A DNA stretch of 64,000 bases from Salinicoccus sp. RF5 (GTDB taxonomy: Bacteria; Bacillota; Bacilli; Staphylococcales; Salinicoccaceae): NCBI RefSeq assembly GCF_020786625.1, contig NZ_JAJGRC010000001.1, positions 248,001-312,000 on the forward strand. Reading direction: 5' to 3'. Under the pieces are notes generated by a model. That model ran no database searches. It was not told where the DNA came from and saw only the letters and a program-made list of their open reading frames with translations. A program made the translations under genes and the position numbers. Positions 37,101 through 45,125 of this stretch are shown piece after piece (position 1 is the stretch's first letter; every line of letters starts with the position of its first letter).

Positions 37101-37493
37101 CCGTTCCCGGAAAAGTGCATGCGGCACATTCATCGAGATGGAGGTGATGTCGAGGTCCCGCGTATTCAGTTTCCTTAAGGACTCGTAGTTTTCAAGCGGG
37201 ATATACCGGTACTGGTCGACGAAAGCCTGTATCTCCTCGCTGTCCCCGATTTCAACCGAAACGGTGTTGCTGGTGGTCGGCACCGGGGAGGACGGCAGTA
37301 TCTCCTGATTCAGCATATGGTTGATCAGGCTCGACTTCCCGGCGGAATAATGCCCGATGAAGGAGAAGACCAGCTGATCCTTGTAGGTCTTCATGATCGC
37401 ATGGTCGATCTGGGAAACAAGATCTTCATTTTCGGACTTGAGTATTTCCTTCTTCAGTTTGTATAGGATTTCCAGTGTCTCTGTCGCAGCCAA
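34119..37493 (-). CDS. dynA: Double dynamin-like GTPase DynA
   Basis: A very large (about 1124 residues) cytosolic, membrane-associating GTPase made of two fused dynamin units. The first P-loop, GHYSAGKSS, is at 46-54 with the switch motif DTPGVDS and base-specificity motif NQIDKHD. The second, GGFSAGKTT, is near 590 with DSPGINS and NAVDL. Long helical stalk regions follow each G domain. In Bacillus, DynA tethers and fuses membranes and contributes to tolerance of pore-forming stress and phage. I place the start at TTG 37493, just past the upstream stop and behind a G-rich ribosome site; an ATG at 37550 would overlap the methyltransferase by 53 nt with no ribosome site. Confidence 0.9.
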   Translation of the reverse strand: MAATETLEILYKLKKEILKSENEDLVSQIDHAIMKTYKDQLVFSFIGHYSAGKSSLINHMLNQEILPSSPVPTTSNTVSVEIGDSEEIQAFVDQYRYIPLENYESLRKLNTRDLDITSISMNVPHALFRERTVFQDTPGVDSNTSSHGESTNRFLLNSDYIFFTVEYNHVESEHNMKLLKEIADLDIPFSLIINQIDKHDDRELSMDTFLSRIRRTLDQWSIVPEHVFTTSIYDSPYNEINQVTKHISEIEAARAAYEAAYHERIISNIEDRQLQYLEDAEADLCGQLDIAGEPTREAVESHLAYLGKEVEKSGIARLHEDPEALRTHVQKALKDITANSYIYPHQVKSAITDFLKVLAGEIQPGGLFGKRKKAKMLYEEHKEKIGQEIVPVLQTEINAPVNGMFDSLGLEGAPFKYEWNPDVLIEEEITSLSSNYIMNYLDKLKRGIESDISSKAMEHLERLEAGAWDQKDSDDHLTEEIRLYTSLGDVLALKESLETDNYRHFYIHLDDEMERLKLTEPISHDFGEAEPERVYSSDSDGPAEVEEMDTPYFTRLAGMLEGHPRYEDFRTIIEDKLERIRNGQVNISVFGGFSAGKTTFINALMGEARLTTSPNPTTATITEIAGGGESHALYKTEEDLVQSLAVITNREGESVDDFLPWIRKNKKAVKEAYIPFLNGIETHYARHREHLGTDVVMPTDELIAKISADEEAIFIHKAFLSLDNEFTNNFSIIDSPGINSINERHTKETHNIISASDMIIYVSYYNHVFSRSDEQFLQYIKSIKGDNFPVIFIVNAVDLMKSEADLDKVLNYIRSALGQLNIKNRVFPLSAKQALEGGDGRFDHAKEEIVSLAHRNASMIQYQSLEETAGQLKHAVAGNMKRYHNQHEEKAHIEAVRNQLISDLEQFTAHSAAPTLHQELDIILSHVEKQLTLKLYDHLKGLVSASDMRNRKFIAENRTFIINSINQQLSLEIATSFNAIYHKADRELEQDIRKLNASLREAQTAHHIETVQVDRPQPEAGADPDRLFDFQKPLHQARNQPRDFRTLQLDLAKAFVQSMDAEKMQADMSAMIDGYLGEVDRKMQEPLESIRQSLKEPLPEISDAEYAEDRKLDQAIENLEGIEA

Positions 37494-37497
37494 TGTT

Positions 37498-38625
37498 TCA
37501 TTCCCCCCGCTTTCCCCAATATTGGAAGTATGTCGTTTCGATGTAGCCATTGAACAGCTTGCGGCGCTTCGTCGCCTTCTTGCCGACGATATGCTCGAAC
37601 ATCTTGTTCGATGTCATGAGGTAGACGCTCAGTGTCGGATCCTTCTCCATCATTTCCCCGATTTTGCGGTACATCTCCTCCACTGCCTTGGCCTCCCCGA
37701 TACGTTCCCCGTATGGCGGATTGGTGACGATCTGCACATGATGCTCCTCGAGTTCCAGATCATGGATATCCCGTGTTTCGAAGTGGATATTGTCGAGCAG
37801 TCCCACTTCCATGGCATTGTCCTTGGCGATCTGAATCATTTCCGGGTCGATGTCGGATGCCAGGATACGCACTTCCCTGTCATAGTGGGCGGCCTCCTCA
37901 AGCGCCATCCGCTCGCGCTTCCAGTCCTCTTCCGGTATGATGTCCCACTTCTCAGCGTCGAATGTCCGGTTTGAGCCCGGTGCGATGTTCAGGGCCATCA
38001 TGGCCGCTTCGATCGGGATGGTGCCGGATCCTGCGAATGGATCGAGCAGGGTGTTCGACCCGTCATAGTTGGCGAGCTTGAGCATGGTGGCGGCAAGGGT
38101 CTCCTTGATCGGCGCCTCACCCTGACCAGTCCTGTATCCCCGCTTGTGGAGGGCATCCCCGCTCGTATCGATGGTGAGTACGGCACGGTCCTTGAGTATG
38201 GAGATGTCGACCTTATAGCGCGGTCCGGTCTCCGGCAGCTTCGTCTTGATGCTGAAGGCGTCCTTCAGATGCTCGACGATGGCCTTCTTTACGATCCTCT
38301 GGACATCCGGCACGCTGTAGAGCGTCGACTTGTGGGAGCGTCCCGTGACGGGAAATGCCGCGGCGGGTCCGAGTATATCCGACCATGGCAGCGCCTTCGT
38401 CTTCTCGAACAGCTCGTCGAATGTCTCCACGCTGAAGTCGCCGATGATGATGCGTATGCGGTCGGCGGTCCGCATCATCAGATTGGTCCGGATGATGGCC
38501 GTCTCATCCCCCTCGAAATAGACCCTTCCGTTCTCGAGTCTTGTTTCATAGCCGAGCGCTTCGATCTCATCCGCCACTACTCTCTCTATCCCCATTGGTG
38601 TATTTGCCAGCAATTTGAACTGCAT
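37498..38625 (-). CDS. THUMP-domain class I SAM-dependent RNA methyltransferase (YpsC type)
   Basis: A 375-residue predicted guanine-N2 RNA methyltransferase. A THUMP RNA-binding domain (about 45-155) is followed by a Rossmann methyltransferase with the SAM loop DPFAGSGTIPIEA and the catalytic NPPYGER motif. Homologues relate to the N-terminal half of E. coli RlmL, so 23S rRNA m2G methylation is the likely activity; the exact site is not established here. The ATG at 38625 follows AGAGAGGAT; the longer open frame upstream runs into rnpB and is not coding. It sits between rnpB and dynA. Confidence 0.87.
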   Translation of the reverse strand: MQFKLLANTPMGIERVVADEIEALGYETRLENGRVYFEGDETAIIRTNLMMRTADRIRIIIGDFSVETFDELFEKTKALPWSDILGPAAAFPVTGRSHKSTLYSVPDVQRIVKKAIVEHLKDAFSIKTKLPETGPRYKVDISILKDRAVLTIDTSGDALHKRGYRTGQGEAPIKETLAATMLKLANYDGSNTLLDPFAGSGTIPIEAAMMALNIAPGSNRTFDAEKWDIIPEEDWKRERMALEEAAHYDREVRILASDIDPEMIQIAKDNAMEVGLLDNIHFETRDIHDLELEEHHVQIVTNPPYGERIGEAKAVEEMYRKIGEMMEKDPTLSVYLMTSNKMFEHIVGKKATKRRKLFNGYIETTYFQYWGKRGE

Positions 38626-38670
38626 CCAAAAATCCTCTCTTTTATATGTATTATTTGTTTGATTATATAA

Positions 38671-38698
38671 TAAAAGCTCTCCATTACAAATGGAGAGC
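38671..38698 (-). terminator. Terminator of rnpB
   Basis: GCTCTCCATT / AATGGAGAGC stem with a 3 to 7-nt loop, followed on the minus strand by TTTTATTAT, immediately after the closing helix of RNase P RNA. Confidence 0.87.
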
Positions 38699-38704
38699 GT
38701 ATCT

Positions 38705-39106
38705 AGTCCGGTATCTCTGTAAGCCATGTTCTGTACCGCTGTGCTGAGGCGTGCACTAGTTACACTCGCACATTGGTGATAATCATCTGTCTATACTACA
38801 GTGTAGTATCTTTCCTCAGGTTGAATTCCCATTGGAAAGTGCTCCTACCTAATTTGGATTGCTCACTCGAGGGGTTTACCGCGTTCCACCTCCTGCATTT
38901 CTGCAGGAGCTACGTCACTGTGGCACTTTTATAGCTACTGGGGCCGTATGCATCGCACTTAGGCCGGTTCGCAGCCGTCAGCCTTGGAGGCTGCCCTGAC
39001 TTATTGTTTCGTCAGGCACGAACACTACGATCGTCTCAGAATCGTGTGAGCATGGACTTTCCTCTATGCACTTGCATGCATAGCGATTATCCGAGATACC
39101 GTTTTG
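38705..39106 (-). ncRNA. rnpB: RNase P RNA (type B)
   Basis: The catalytic RNA that matures tRNA 5' ends. On the minus strand the universal core GAGGAAAGTCCATGCTC (P4 5' strand region) is followed about 300 nt later by ACAGAACATGGCTTACAG (P4 3' strand region). The ends pair as P1: CGGTATCTC (39101-39093) with GAGATACCG (38717-38709). The length near 400 nt and layout fit the Bacillus B type. It lies 3 nt past the gpsB stop, the usual place in staphylococci, so its promoter must lie within the gpsB coding sequence. Outer limits are estimated to within a few bases. Confidence 0.95.
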
Positions 39107-39108
39107 AA

Positions 39109-39435
39109 CTAATTGACTTTGGACTGTCCAAACACTTTCTTCTCCAGATTGCTCAGCCGTTTCAGGATGTCTATCTGATGGGTCTGCGCCTGGTTGTCCA
39201 CCGACCTCGAATGCGTCGCAACACGAATCCGGAGTTCTTCAACTTCCTTCTTCAGTCGTGCGTTCTCTTCTTCGAGTCTTTTGAGATTGCTGTTCATGTC
39301 GGCCATTTTTTGATAGTCGCTGATGACATCATCTAGGAAACTATCTACTTCAATGGGCTTGAAACCTCTAAGAGACTTCTCGAACTCTTTTTCGAATATA
39401 TCCTTTGCCGAAAGCTTCAGCGTATATTCGTTCAT
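39109..39435 (-). CDS. gpsB: Cell division protein GpsB
   Basis: A small (108-residue) coiled-coil adaptor that coordinates septal and peripheral wall synthesis, related to DivIVA. The membrane-binding/PBP-binding N-terminal block ([18 protein letters not shown], about 6-23) leads into a coiled coil (about 45-75) and a C-terminal helical part for oligomerisation. The ATG at 39435 has AGAGGTG upstream; the extra in-frame codons before it are untranslated leader. ypsA ends 4 nt upstream, and rnpB follows at once. Pbp2, a likely partner, is encoded nearby. Confidence 0.93.
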   Translation of the reverse strand: MNEYTLKLSAKDIFEKEFEKSLRGFKPIEVDSFLDDVISDYQKMADMNSNLKRLEEENARLKKEVEELRIRVATHSRSVDNQAQTHQIDILKRLSNLEKKVFGQSKVN

Positions 39436-39439
39436 TGTA

Positions 39440-39979
39440 TCACCTCTCATAAGCGGAATCTATGAAAGCATTGATTTCGTCAAATTGTATTCTTTCAATA
39501 TTATACGGATTATTCTCCTGGAATTCAAGCATTTGCTCGTATATGAAACGTGTTTTCGACTCGACCTCCTCATCGAATACGATGAGGGCCTGGTCGGAAT
39601 GCTCGATCAGGAACTGGTTGATCATCCTGAACATCTTCGGTGACTCGTATGGACGATTGAAGACGAAGTTGTGGAAATCGCTGGCTTCCAGTATCCGGTT
39701 CAGCTTCAGCTGGTCGTCCTCCTTGTACCGGTCGTCGAACTTATGGAAAGGCTTCAGCACGCAGAGCTTGAAGCCGTACTCCTCCCGGAGGTCCATGATG
39801 GCCTCTGCGGCATAGAATTCGATGCCCGTATACCCTTGGATGATGAACCACTCGGTCCCCGTTTCAGCATACGCCCGCACCTTCTCCCGCATGAACTGCT
39901 TCAGCACTTCGGCTTCCGGCTGCGTGTCCTTGAAGATGCCGAGCTCGTATGGACGGTATCCCGCTATCAGCGTCTTCAT
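39440..39979 (-). CDS. ypsA: YpsA-like SLOG-superfamily protein (DUF1273)
   Basis: A 179-residue soluble protein with a Rossmann-like SLOG fold (related to DprA/LOG nucleotide-binding proteins). The conserved N-terminal [10 protein letters not shown] (7-16) is present. In Bacillus and S. aureus, overproduction of YpsA disturbs cell division; the ligand is unknown. The ATG at 39979 overlaps the yppE stop (ATGA) and has GGGAGGGG about 10 nt upstream. Its position next to gpsB, also a division gene, is conserved. Confidence 0.88.
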   Translation of the reverse strand: MKTLIAGYRPYELGIFKDTQPEAEVLKQFMREKVRAYAETGTEWFIIQGYTGIEFYAAEAIMDLREEYGFKLCVLKPFHKFDDRYKEDDQLKLNRILEASDFHNFVFNRPYESPKMFRMINQFLIEHSDQALIVFDEEVESKTRFIYEQMLEFQENNPYNIERIQFDEINAFIDSAYER

Positions 39980-40305
39980 CGGAACAGCCCCTCCCTCTCT
40001 GCATGAGCCAGCCACATGTTGATGAACTTGTACTTCTCACGGTACAGCTTCAGGCTGAACCGCCCTGCGTGGCAGGCCATCAGAAGTTCCATGAACTCCT
40101 CGACGACCTTCTCCCGTGTCGGCGGATTGAACCTGAAGTCGGTGCCGATGCCGCTGATGGCGTCCACCAGCCCCTTGTTCTCTTCAAGGAACGGTTCGAT
40201 TTCGGATGCAAAATCAAATTCATAACCGCCCCTCGCCCTATCATATCTGCGGTCCACTTCATCGAGCAGCGCCCGCAGGTCTTCAAAAGATGCCTTTCTT
40301 GACAA
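39976..40305 (-). CDS. YppE family protein (DUF1798)
   Basis: An all-helical soluble protein of about 109 residues, matching the YppE/DUF1798 family that neighbours recU and ypsA in staphylococci and bacilli. The start is not certain: TTG 40305 (after GGGAG) gives the best-supported N terminus, while a GTG nine bases earlier and a TTG at 40332 are in frame. No motif suggests an activity. It ends in a 4-nt overlap with ypsA and is divergent from recU. Confidence 0.75.
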   Translation of the reverse strand: MSRKASFEDLRALLDEVDRRYDRARGGYEFDFASEIEPFLEENKGLVDAISGIGTDFRFNPPTREKVVEEFMELLMACHAGRFSLKLYREKYKFINMWLAHAEREGLFR

Positions 40306-40402
40306 AACTGCCACACTCCCTATAATTATCAATGGTTTAATTCCAATGATCTGTTGTATAATGTTATATTATCATCATACAGAATAATGGAAGGCGATGT
40401 AC

Positions 40403-41014
40403 ATGAAATATCCCAAGGGCATCAAACCCCGGCCGAAAGCTCCAATAAGCAGGAACCGCACACCGGACGGCAAAGTGAAGTACGGCTCCAGGGGGATGAC
40501 TCTGGAAAAGGACCTGGACCAGACGAATGCATACTATCTGGAGACGGGGCGCGCCGTCATACACAAGAAACCCACGCCCGTGCAGATCGTCAATGTGGAC
40601 TACCCTTCAAGGAGAAAGGCGAAGATTGATGAAGCTTATTTCAAGGTCCCTTCGACGAGCGACTACAACGGCATATACAGGGGCCGGTATATAGATTTTG
40701 AAGCAAAGGAGACACGCAACGACAAGCGCTTCCCCTTCATCAACATACATGAACACCAGGTGGACCATATGAGGCGCTGCCATGAGCAGGGAGGCATCGT
40801 GTTCATCATCATCAAGTTCTCATTATACGATGAAACATACCTGATGCCGATCGGGCATTTCCTGCCTTTCTGGGAAGCATTCCTTGATGGCGGCAGGAAG
40901 TCCATCAGGTACACGGACATAAAAGACGCGAGCCTGCTGCTGAAGCAGGGGATCAACCCGCGGATCAGCTACCTTGATGCAGTCGACGAATTTTATTTTG
41001 AGAATGGAGAATAG
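40403..41014 (+). CDS. recU: Holliday junction resolvase RecU
   Basis: Structure-specific endonuclease that resolves four-way junctions during recombination and chromosome segregation, about 203 residues. The N-terminal basic, disordered segment and the nuclease core with YRGRYIDFEAKET (catalytic D and E-x-K) are intact. ATGs at 40397 and 40403 are both in frame; GGAAGG at 40389-40394 is better spaced for the second. A TATAAT at 40357-40362 is a likely -10. It is followed 6 nt later by pbp2, the conserved recU-pbp pair. Confidence 0.94.
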   Translation: MKYPKGIKPRPKAPISRNRTPDGKVKYGSRGMTLEKDLDQTNAYYLETGRAVIHKKPTPVQIVNVDYPSRRKAKIDEAYFKVPSTSDYNGIYRGRYIDFEAKETRNDKRFPFINIHEHQVDHMRRCHEQGGIVFIIIKFSLYDETYLMPIGHFLPFWEAFLDGGRKSIRYTDIKDASLLLKQGINPRISYLDAVDEFYFENGE

Positions 41015-41020
41015 GATACT

Positions 41021-43498
41021 ATGGAAGAGAACTATAAAAGAACCAAGGGCAGGAAGACTGGAAGCGGCACATCCAAAAAAGGGGGCCGGCGGTCCCGGGC
41101 CTCCCTCATCAAACGGATACTGCTGTGGGCGGTCCTCATTGGTCTGATCCTCCTCATCGTCGGTTCATTCCTGTTTGCGTATTACGCATCAAAATCCCCG
41201 GCATTCAGCGAGGAGAAGCTGAAGGATCCGATACCGGCGAAGATCTACGACAAGGATGATGAACTCGTCACCACGCTGTATGGCGGCCAGAAACGGATGC
41301 TGACGGATATAGACGAAACACCTGAGAAGGTCACAGATGCGATCCTTGCCGTGGAAGACAACCGCTTCTACGAGCATGGGGCCATCGACTTCGTAAGGCT
41401 TGGCGCTGCAGTGCTGAACAATGTCACTGACGGGTTCGGCAGCCAGGGTGCGAGCACGATCACCCAGCAGGTCGTCAAGCGGGTGTTCCTCACCGAGGAG
41501 AAGACGATCGAGAGGAAGGCGCAAGAAGCCTACCTCGCCTACCGTCTCGAGCAGGAATATTCCAAGGATGAGATTCTTGAGATGTACATGAACAAGATCT
41601 ACTACTCCGACGGCATATACGGTATCCGGACGGCCAGCCTCTATTATTTCGGCAAGGAGCTTGAAGCGTTGAACCTGGCGGAAACGGCCTATCTCGCCGG
41701 CCTGCCGCAGCTGCCGAACAGATACAATCTGTATGTTGATTCTGAGACCGGGACGAATCGTGCACATACCGTATTGAACCTGATGCTCCATCATGAGCGC
41801 ATTACGGAAGCCGAGTACAATGAAGCCATCAACACCGACATCACCGCCAACCTGGTTCAGCGTTCCGAAGAGGAGCGTGCCTCGAATGAGCCTGAGGATC
41901 CGGAATACGCCTCCTACATCAACGTGGTGAAGCGGGAGCTCCAGCAGAACGACAAGTTCAAGGACATGGAACTCGGGGAAGCCCTGGCCAGCGGCCTGTC
42001 CATCTATACAAACATGGACAGCAGCATCCAGACCGAGCTTCAGACGATGGTCAATGACCGGGACTACTACTACAATCCGAAGTTCAAGAGCGAGCACTTC
42101 AACCTTGCCTCGTCGATCCTCGATACCGAGACAGGCAATCTCGTCGCCATCTCAGGCGGCCGTGACTACCGCGAAGTGGTCATGCACAACCAGGCACTGG
42201 TGAAAAAGAATGTCGGATCCACCATGAAGCCGTTCCTGGCCTATGGCCCTGCCATCGAAAATATGGAATGGCGGACCGACCAGACGATCGAGGATGAAGC
42301 GGAATACCAGCCGGAAGGCTTTGATCATACGATATATAACTATGACAAACAGGATCATGGTGAAGTGACCATGCGCGACGCCCTGAGGCAGAGCCTCAAC
42401 ATACCTGCCGTCAAGACTTTCGAGACGGTGATGGACGAAGCAGGAGAAAATGCACCGGAGGAATTTGCGGAAGCCGTGGGACTCGAATACAGCACCGAAG
42501 AGGAGGAAGACCTCCCACTGACCTTCAATGATGTGCTCGGCGGCGGGGACTACTCCCGGTTCACACCATTGCAGATGGCAGAAGCCTACGCTTCGCTCGG
42601 CAACGGCGGCACCTACAATGAAGCCCAGTCCATCCGCTACGTGGTGACGGATGAGGGGGAAACGGTCGAATTCGAGCATGAGTCCGAGCAGGCGATGGAA
42701 GACTATACCGCCTATATGCTGACGGATATGCTGAAAGGGACTTTTGAACCTTACGGCAGCGCCGACTATATTCCGATGAACGGCCTTAACATTGCCGCGA
42801 AGACGGGGACGACATCCTACAGCAGCGATATCCGGGAAGAAAACAATCTGCCGGCCAGCTCAGCGAAGGATGCCTGGATCGTCGGCTATACGCCGGAGTA
42901 CACGATGAGCCTGTGGACAGGCTTTACAGCGACCGAAGAAGGCGGAGACACTTCGTTCGTCGGTGCGGACGAGCATATCACGCCACAGTGGTTCTTCAGG
43001 GACATCATGCAGTCGATCAGCACATATAACGGCCAGGACTTCGAGCGTCCCGACAGTGTGGTCGACGTCAATGGCGATGAACTTGCTGTAAAAGGCAGTG
43101 AGGACATGCAGACTTATGAAGACGAACAGCGTCAGCGCAATACCCAGCAGCGCCAGCAGCCGGAGGAAGACATCGATGAACCGAACCAGGTGATCACCGA
43201 GGATCCTGAAGCGGCGGATGAAGCAGAACCATCCACTGAACAGGAAACGCCGGAAACACAACCTGAAGAGCGTACTGAAGAACAGGTTGAGGAACCGGCT
43301 GAAGAAGAAACCGAAGAACCGACAGAAGAAGTGACGGAACAGCAAACGGAGGAGTCGGAACCGGCCACAGAAGAGGAACCAACATCTGAAGAGACCGAAG
43401 CACCTGAACAGGAGCAGACGACCGAGGACCCGGCTTCTGAAGAAACCGGGGAACCAACGGAGGAACCGAATGAAGAAGAGACGGATGAAGCCGCATAA
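41021..43498 (+). CDS. pbp2: Bifunctional class A penicillin-binding protein (PBP2/PonA type)
   Basis: A membrane-anchored peptidoglycan glycosyltransferase and transpeptidase, 825 residues. A basic cytoplasmic N terminus precedes one membrane helix (about 31-55). The GT51 domain has the catalytic E112 in AVEDNRFYEH. The transpeptidase domain carries the SxxK motif GSTMKP near 398-403, SLN in RQSLNIP, and KTGT near 592. The final 135 or so residues are a Glu/Thr/Pro-rich acidic tail. It is cotranscribed with recU. The motifs are of the beta-lactam-sensitive class A type. A strong terminator follows. Confidence 0.95.
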   Translation: MEENYKRTKGRKTGSGTSKKGGRRSRASLIKRILLWAVLIGLILLIVGSFLFAYYASKSPAFSEEKLKDPIPAKIYDKDDELVTTLYGGQKRMLTDIDETPEKVTDAILAVEDNRFYEHGAIDFVRLGAAVLNNVTDGFGSQGASTITQQVVKRVFLTEEKTIERKAQEAYLAYRLEQEYSKDEILEMYMNKIYYSDGIYGIRTASLYYFGKELEALNLAETAYLAGLPQLPNRYNLYVDSETGTNRAHTVLNLMLHHERITEAEYNEAINTDITANLVQRSEEERASNEPEDPEYASYINVVKRELQQNDKFKDMELGEALASGLSIYTNMDSSIQTELQTMVNDRDYYYNPKFKSEHFNLASSILDTETGNLVAISGGRDYREVVMHNQALVKKNVGSTMKPFLAYGPAIENMEWRTDQTIEDEAEYQPEGFDHTIYNYDKQDHGEVTMRDALRQSLNIPAVKTFETVMDEAGENAPEEFAEAVGLEYSTEEEEDLPLTFNDVLGGGDYSRFTPLQMAEAYASLGNGGTYNEAQSIRYVVTDEGETVEFEHESEQAMEDYTAYMLTDMLKGTFEPYGSADYIPMNGLNIAAKTGTTSYSSDIREENNLPASSAKDAWIVGYTPEYTMSLWTGFTATEEGGDTSFVGADEHITPQWFFRDIMQSISTYNGQDFERPDSVVDVNGDELAVKGSEDMQTYEDEQRQRNTQQRQQPEEDIDEPNQVITEDPEAADEAEPSTEQETPETQPEERTEEQVEEPAEEETEEPTEEVTEQQTEESEPATEEEPTSEETEAPEQEQTTEDPASEETGEPTEEPNEEETDEAA

Positions 43499-43499
43499 T

Positions 43500-43535
43500 A
43501 AAAATCCCATGAGAATTTTTTCTCATGGGATTTTT
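43500..43535. terminator. Bidirectional terminator between pbp2 and ypoC
   Basis: AAAATCCCATGAGAA / TTCTCATGGGATTTT hairpin with T runs on both strands. It ends recU-pbp2 on the plus strand and the dnaD-nth-ypoC unit on the minus strand. Confidence 0.9.
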
Positions 43536-43817
43536 CTATCTGTTCATCCTTATACGATAAGAAGCCAGCTTCTTGGTGAATTCATCATGGAGTGCCTTCA
43601 GCTGGATGATGCTGTGGTACTGGTAGGGGCGGGAGCGGATGTAGTCCTTGCGTTCCTTGAAGTTGAAGGGAAGCACATGTTCATGTGCCTCCTCCGGGAT
43701 CTCATCGAGCACTTCATTGATTTGGAAGAAGATTTCCCCCTGATAGGCATCGTAGAGTGCATGATCCGGGTGCCTCGCCTCTTCAAGCAGCTTCTGGTGC
43801 ATCTCCCCAATTGTCAT
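43536..43817 (-). CDS. YpoC-like protein
   Basis: A 93-residue soluble, helical protein whose position (nth-ypoC-pbp) and general look match the YpoC family; it is shorter than Bacillus YpoC (about 165 residues). The start forms an ATGA overlap with the nth stop. There are no cysteines, membrane segments or recognised motifs. Expression follows nth. The function of the family is unknown, and the assignment leans on synteny. Confidence 0.68.
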   Translation of the reverse strand: MTIGEMHQKLLEEARHPDHALYDAYQGEIFFQINEVLDEIPEEAHEHVLPFNFKERKDYIRSRPYQYHSIIQLKALHDEFTKKLASYRIRMNR

Positions 43818-44476
43818 TTGAGCGCCTTCGCCTTCATCCGCTTCTGCCCTTCCCGGCAGTCTTCAAGCAGCAGGCAGGTTTCACATTTCGGATTTCTGGC
43901 TGTGCAATGGTAGCGTCCGAAGAAGATCAGCTGATGATGGGTCTTGCTCCAGCGTGCTTCTGGCACCTTCTGCATCAACGTCTTCTCGACTTCAAGGACG
44001 GAATCCTTGTAGCGTGCGATGCCGAGCCTTTTCGCCACACGTTCGACATGGGTGTCCACAGCAATCCGCGGAACGCCGAAAGCCACGGAAAGCACGACAT
44101 TGGCGGTCTTCCGCCCCACTCCTGCGAGACTCACGAGATCTTCGTAGTTGTCAGGTATTTCGCCATCGAAACGGTCGATGACATCCCTGCACAGCTTCTG
44201 GATGTTTTTGGCCTTGTTCCTGAACAGGCCGATCGAGCGGATGTCATTCTCAAGTTCCGGAAGTTCTACAGCAAGATAGTCCTCCGGTGTTCTGTATTTC
44301 TTGAAGAGGTCACGGGTCACCCTGTTCACAAGATTGTCGGTGCATTGTGCGGAAAGCAGGACTGCAATGGTCAGTTCGAATGGGTTGCGGTGTACGAGCT
44401 CGCATTCCGCGTCCGGGAACATCACATCTATCTTGTCGATCATCTCTACCGTCTTCTTTTTACTGATCAAAAACAT
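43814..44476 (-). CDS. nth: Endonuclease III (Nth)
   Basis: Bifunctional DNA glycosylase/AP lyase for oxidised pyrimidines, 220 residues. The helix-hairpin-helix LAGVGRKTANVV carries the catalytic lysine K123, D141 is in VDTHVERV, and the four [4Fe-4S] cysteines are C191, C198, C201 and C207 in the canonical C-x6-C-x2-C-x5-C spacing. The ATG at 44476 has AAGGAG shortly upstream; a TTG at 44470 is an alternative. It overlaps the end of dnaD by 17 nt. Confidence 0.94.
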   Translation of the reverse strand: MFLISKKKTVEMIDKIDVMFPDAECELVHRNPFELTIAVLLSAQCTDNLVNRVTRDLFKKYRTPEDYLAVELPELENDIRSIGLFRNKAKNIQKLCRDVIDRFDGEIPDNYEDLVSLAGVGRKTANVVLSVAFGVPRIAVDTHVERVAKRLGIARYKDSVLEVEKTLMQKVPEARWSKTHHQLIFFGRYHCTARNPKCETCLLLEDCREGQKRMKAKALK

Positions 44477-45080
44477 CTTCTCCTTCCAGCCATGAACGTA
44501 CAGGCATCCGGTCCACCTTTTCCGCCGGTTCATCCCTGCCTATCTGGTTCAGGATGCGTTCGACATATTGGAGTGAAGTGATCTGGTTCTGGTAGGCCAG
44601 ATCGACGGCATCCCGGATTGTCTGCGGGCTGTATCCGGAATCTTCAAGCCAGCTGTTGATCCTTTCGAATTCATTCGGGCTGATGACCCTGCCATACAGG
44701 CCTTCGACATACTCGAACAGGGATCTGATTTCAGACGGGTCCGCCTTTTCGGGCGCCGTCGATTCCATCAGGCGGGAGAGCTTTCCATAGAGGGGTTCGA
44801 GATTGAACCGCTCTATGTATTTGCCCTCTTCCCGGATCGTCTCGACTTCGAGCAGCTCCTTCTGTATCAGGCCCTGTATGAGCCCGGCTATCTGGGATTC
44901 CGACATCGTCGTCCCCTTGGACAGATGTGAGAACTCCGGCAGCTGTGATGACCGCTGATGGATGTCCATCAGTTTGATGAGGACGACAAAGGACGATTCA
45001 TCAAGGCCCAGCTCGGAATAGCAATCCAGCAGCACTTTGTTCACGGCTATGTTCATGTATCTTATATATTCTTCAAACAT
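44460..45080 (-). CDS. dnaD: DNA replication protein DnaD
   Basis: Primosomal protein that works with DnaB and DnaI to load the replicative helicase at oriC and at restart sites. The 206-residue protein has an N-terminal winged-helix oligomerisation domain (about 1-100) and a C-terminal DnaD-like domain (about 120-200) with the conserved YxxxxI-type motif near AYQNQITSLQYVERIL. AAGGAG precedes the ATG. It sits in the standard asnS-dnaD-nth order, after a terminator that partly separates it from asnS. Confidence 0.93.
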   Translation of the reverse strand: MFEEYIRYMNIAVNKVLLDCYSELGLDESSFVVLIKLMDIHQRSSQLPEFSHLSKGTTMSESQIAGLIQGLIQKELLEVETIREEGKYIERFNLEPLYGKLSRLMESTAPEKADPSEIRSLFEYVEGLYGRVISPNEFERINSWLEDSGYSPQTIRDAVDLAYQNQITSLQYVERILNQIGRDEPAEKVDRMPVRSWLEGEDVFDQ

Positions 45081-45094
45081 GCTGTATCTCCTTA

Positions 45095-45122
45095 TAAAAA
45101 TATCGCCTGACGGCGATATTTT
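45095..45122 (-). terminator. Terminator between asnS and dnaD
   Basis: AAAATATCGCC / GGCGATATTTT hairpin with a 4-nt loop, 3 nt past the asnS stop, with T residues following on the minus strand. It lies only 15 nt before the dnaD start codon, so it may attenuate rather than block read-through into dnaD. Confidence 0.75.
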
Positions 45123-45125
45123 CGT

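Noticed and set aside
37491-37515. G6 run before dynA as a second small-RNA target
   Set aside because: Pairing with the CCCCCCUUA segment stops at the six G-C pairs (flanking bases do not match), and dynA has no iron link; kept only as a specificity control.
34119-37550. ATG start at 37550 for dynA
   Set aside because: It would overlap the methyltransferase by 53 nt and lacks a ribosome site; TTG 37493 fits family length and has a G-rich site upstream.
38750-39000. Open frames on both strands across the region 38700-39100
   Set aside because: The interval is RNase P RNA, shown by its conserved core sequences and paired ends; the ORFs are accidental.
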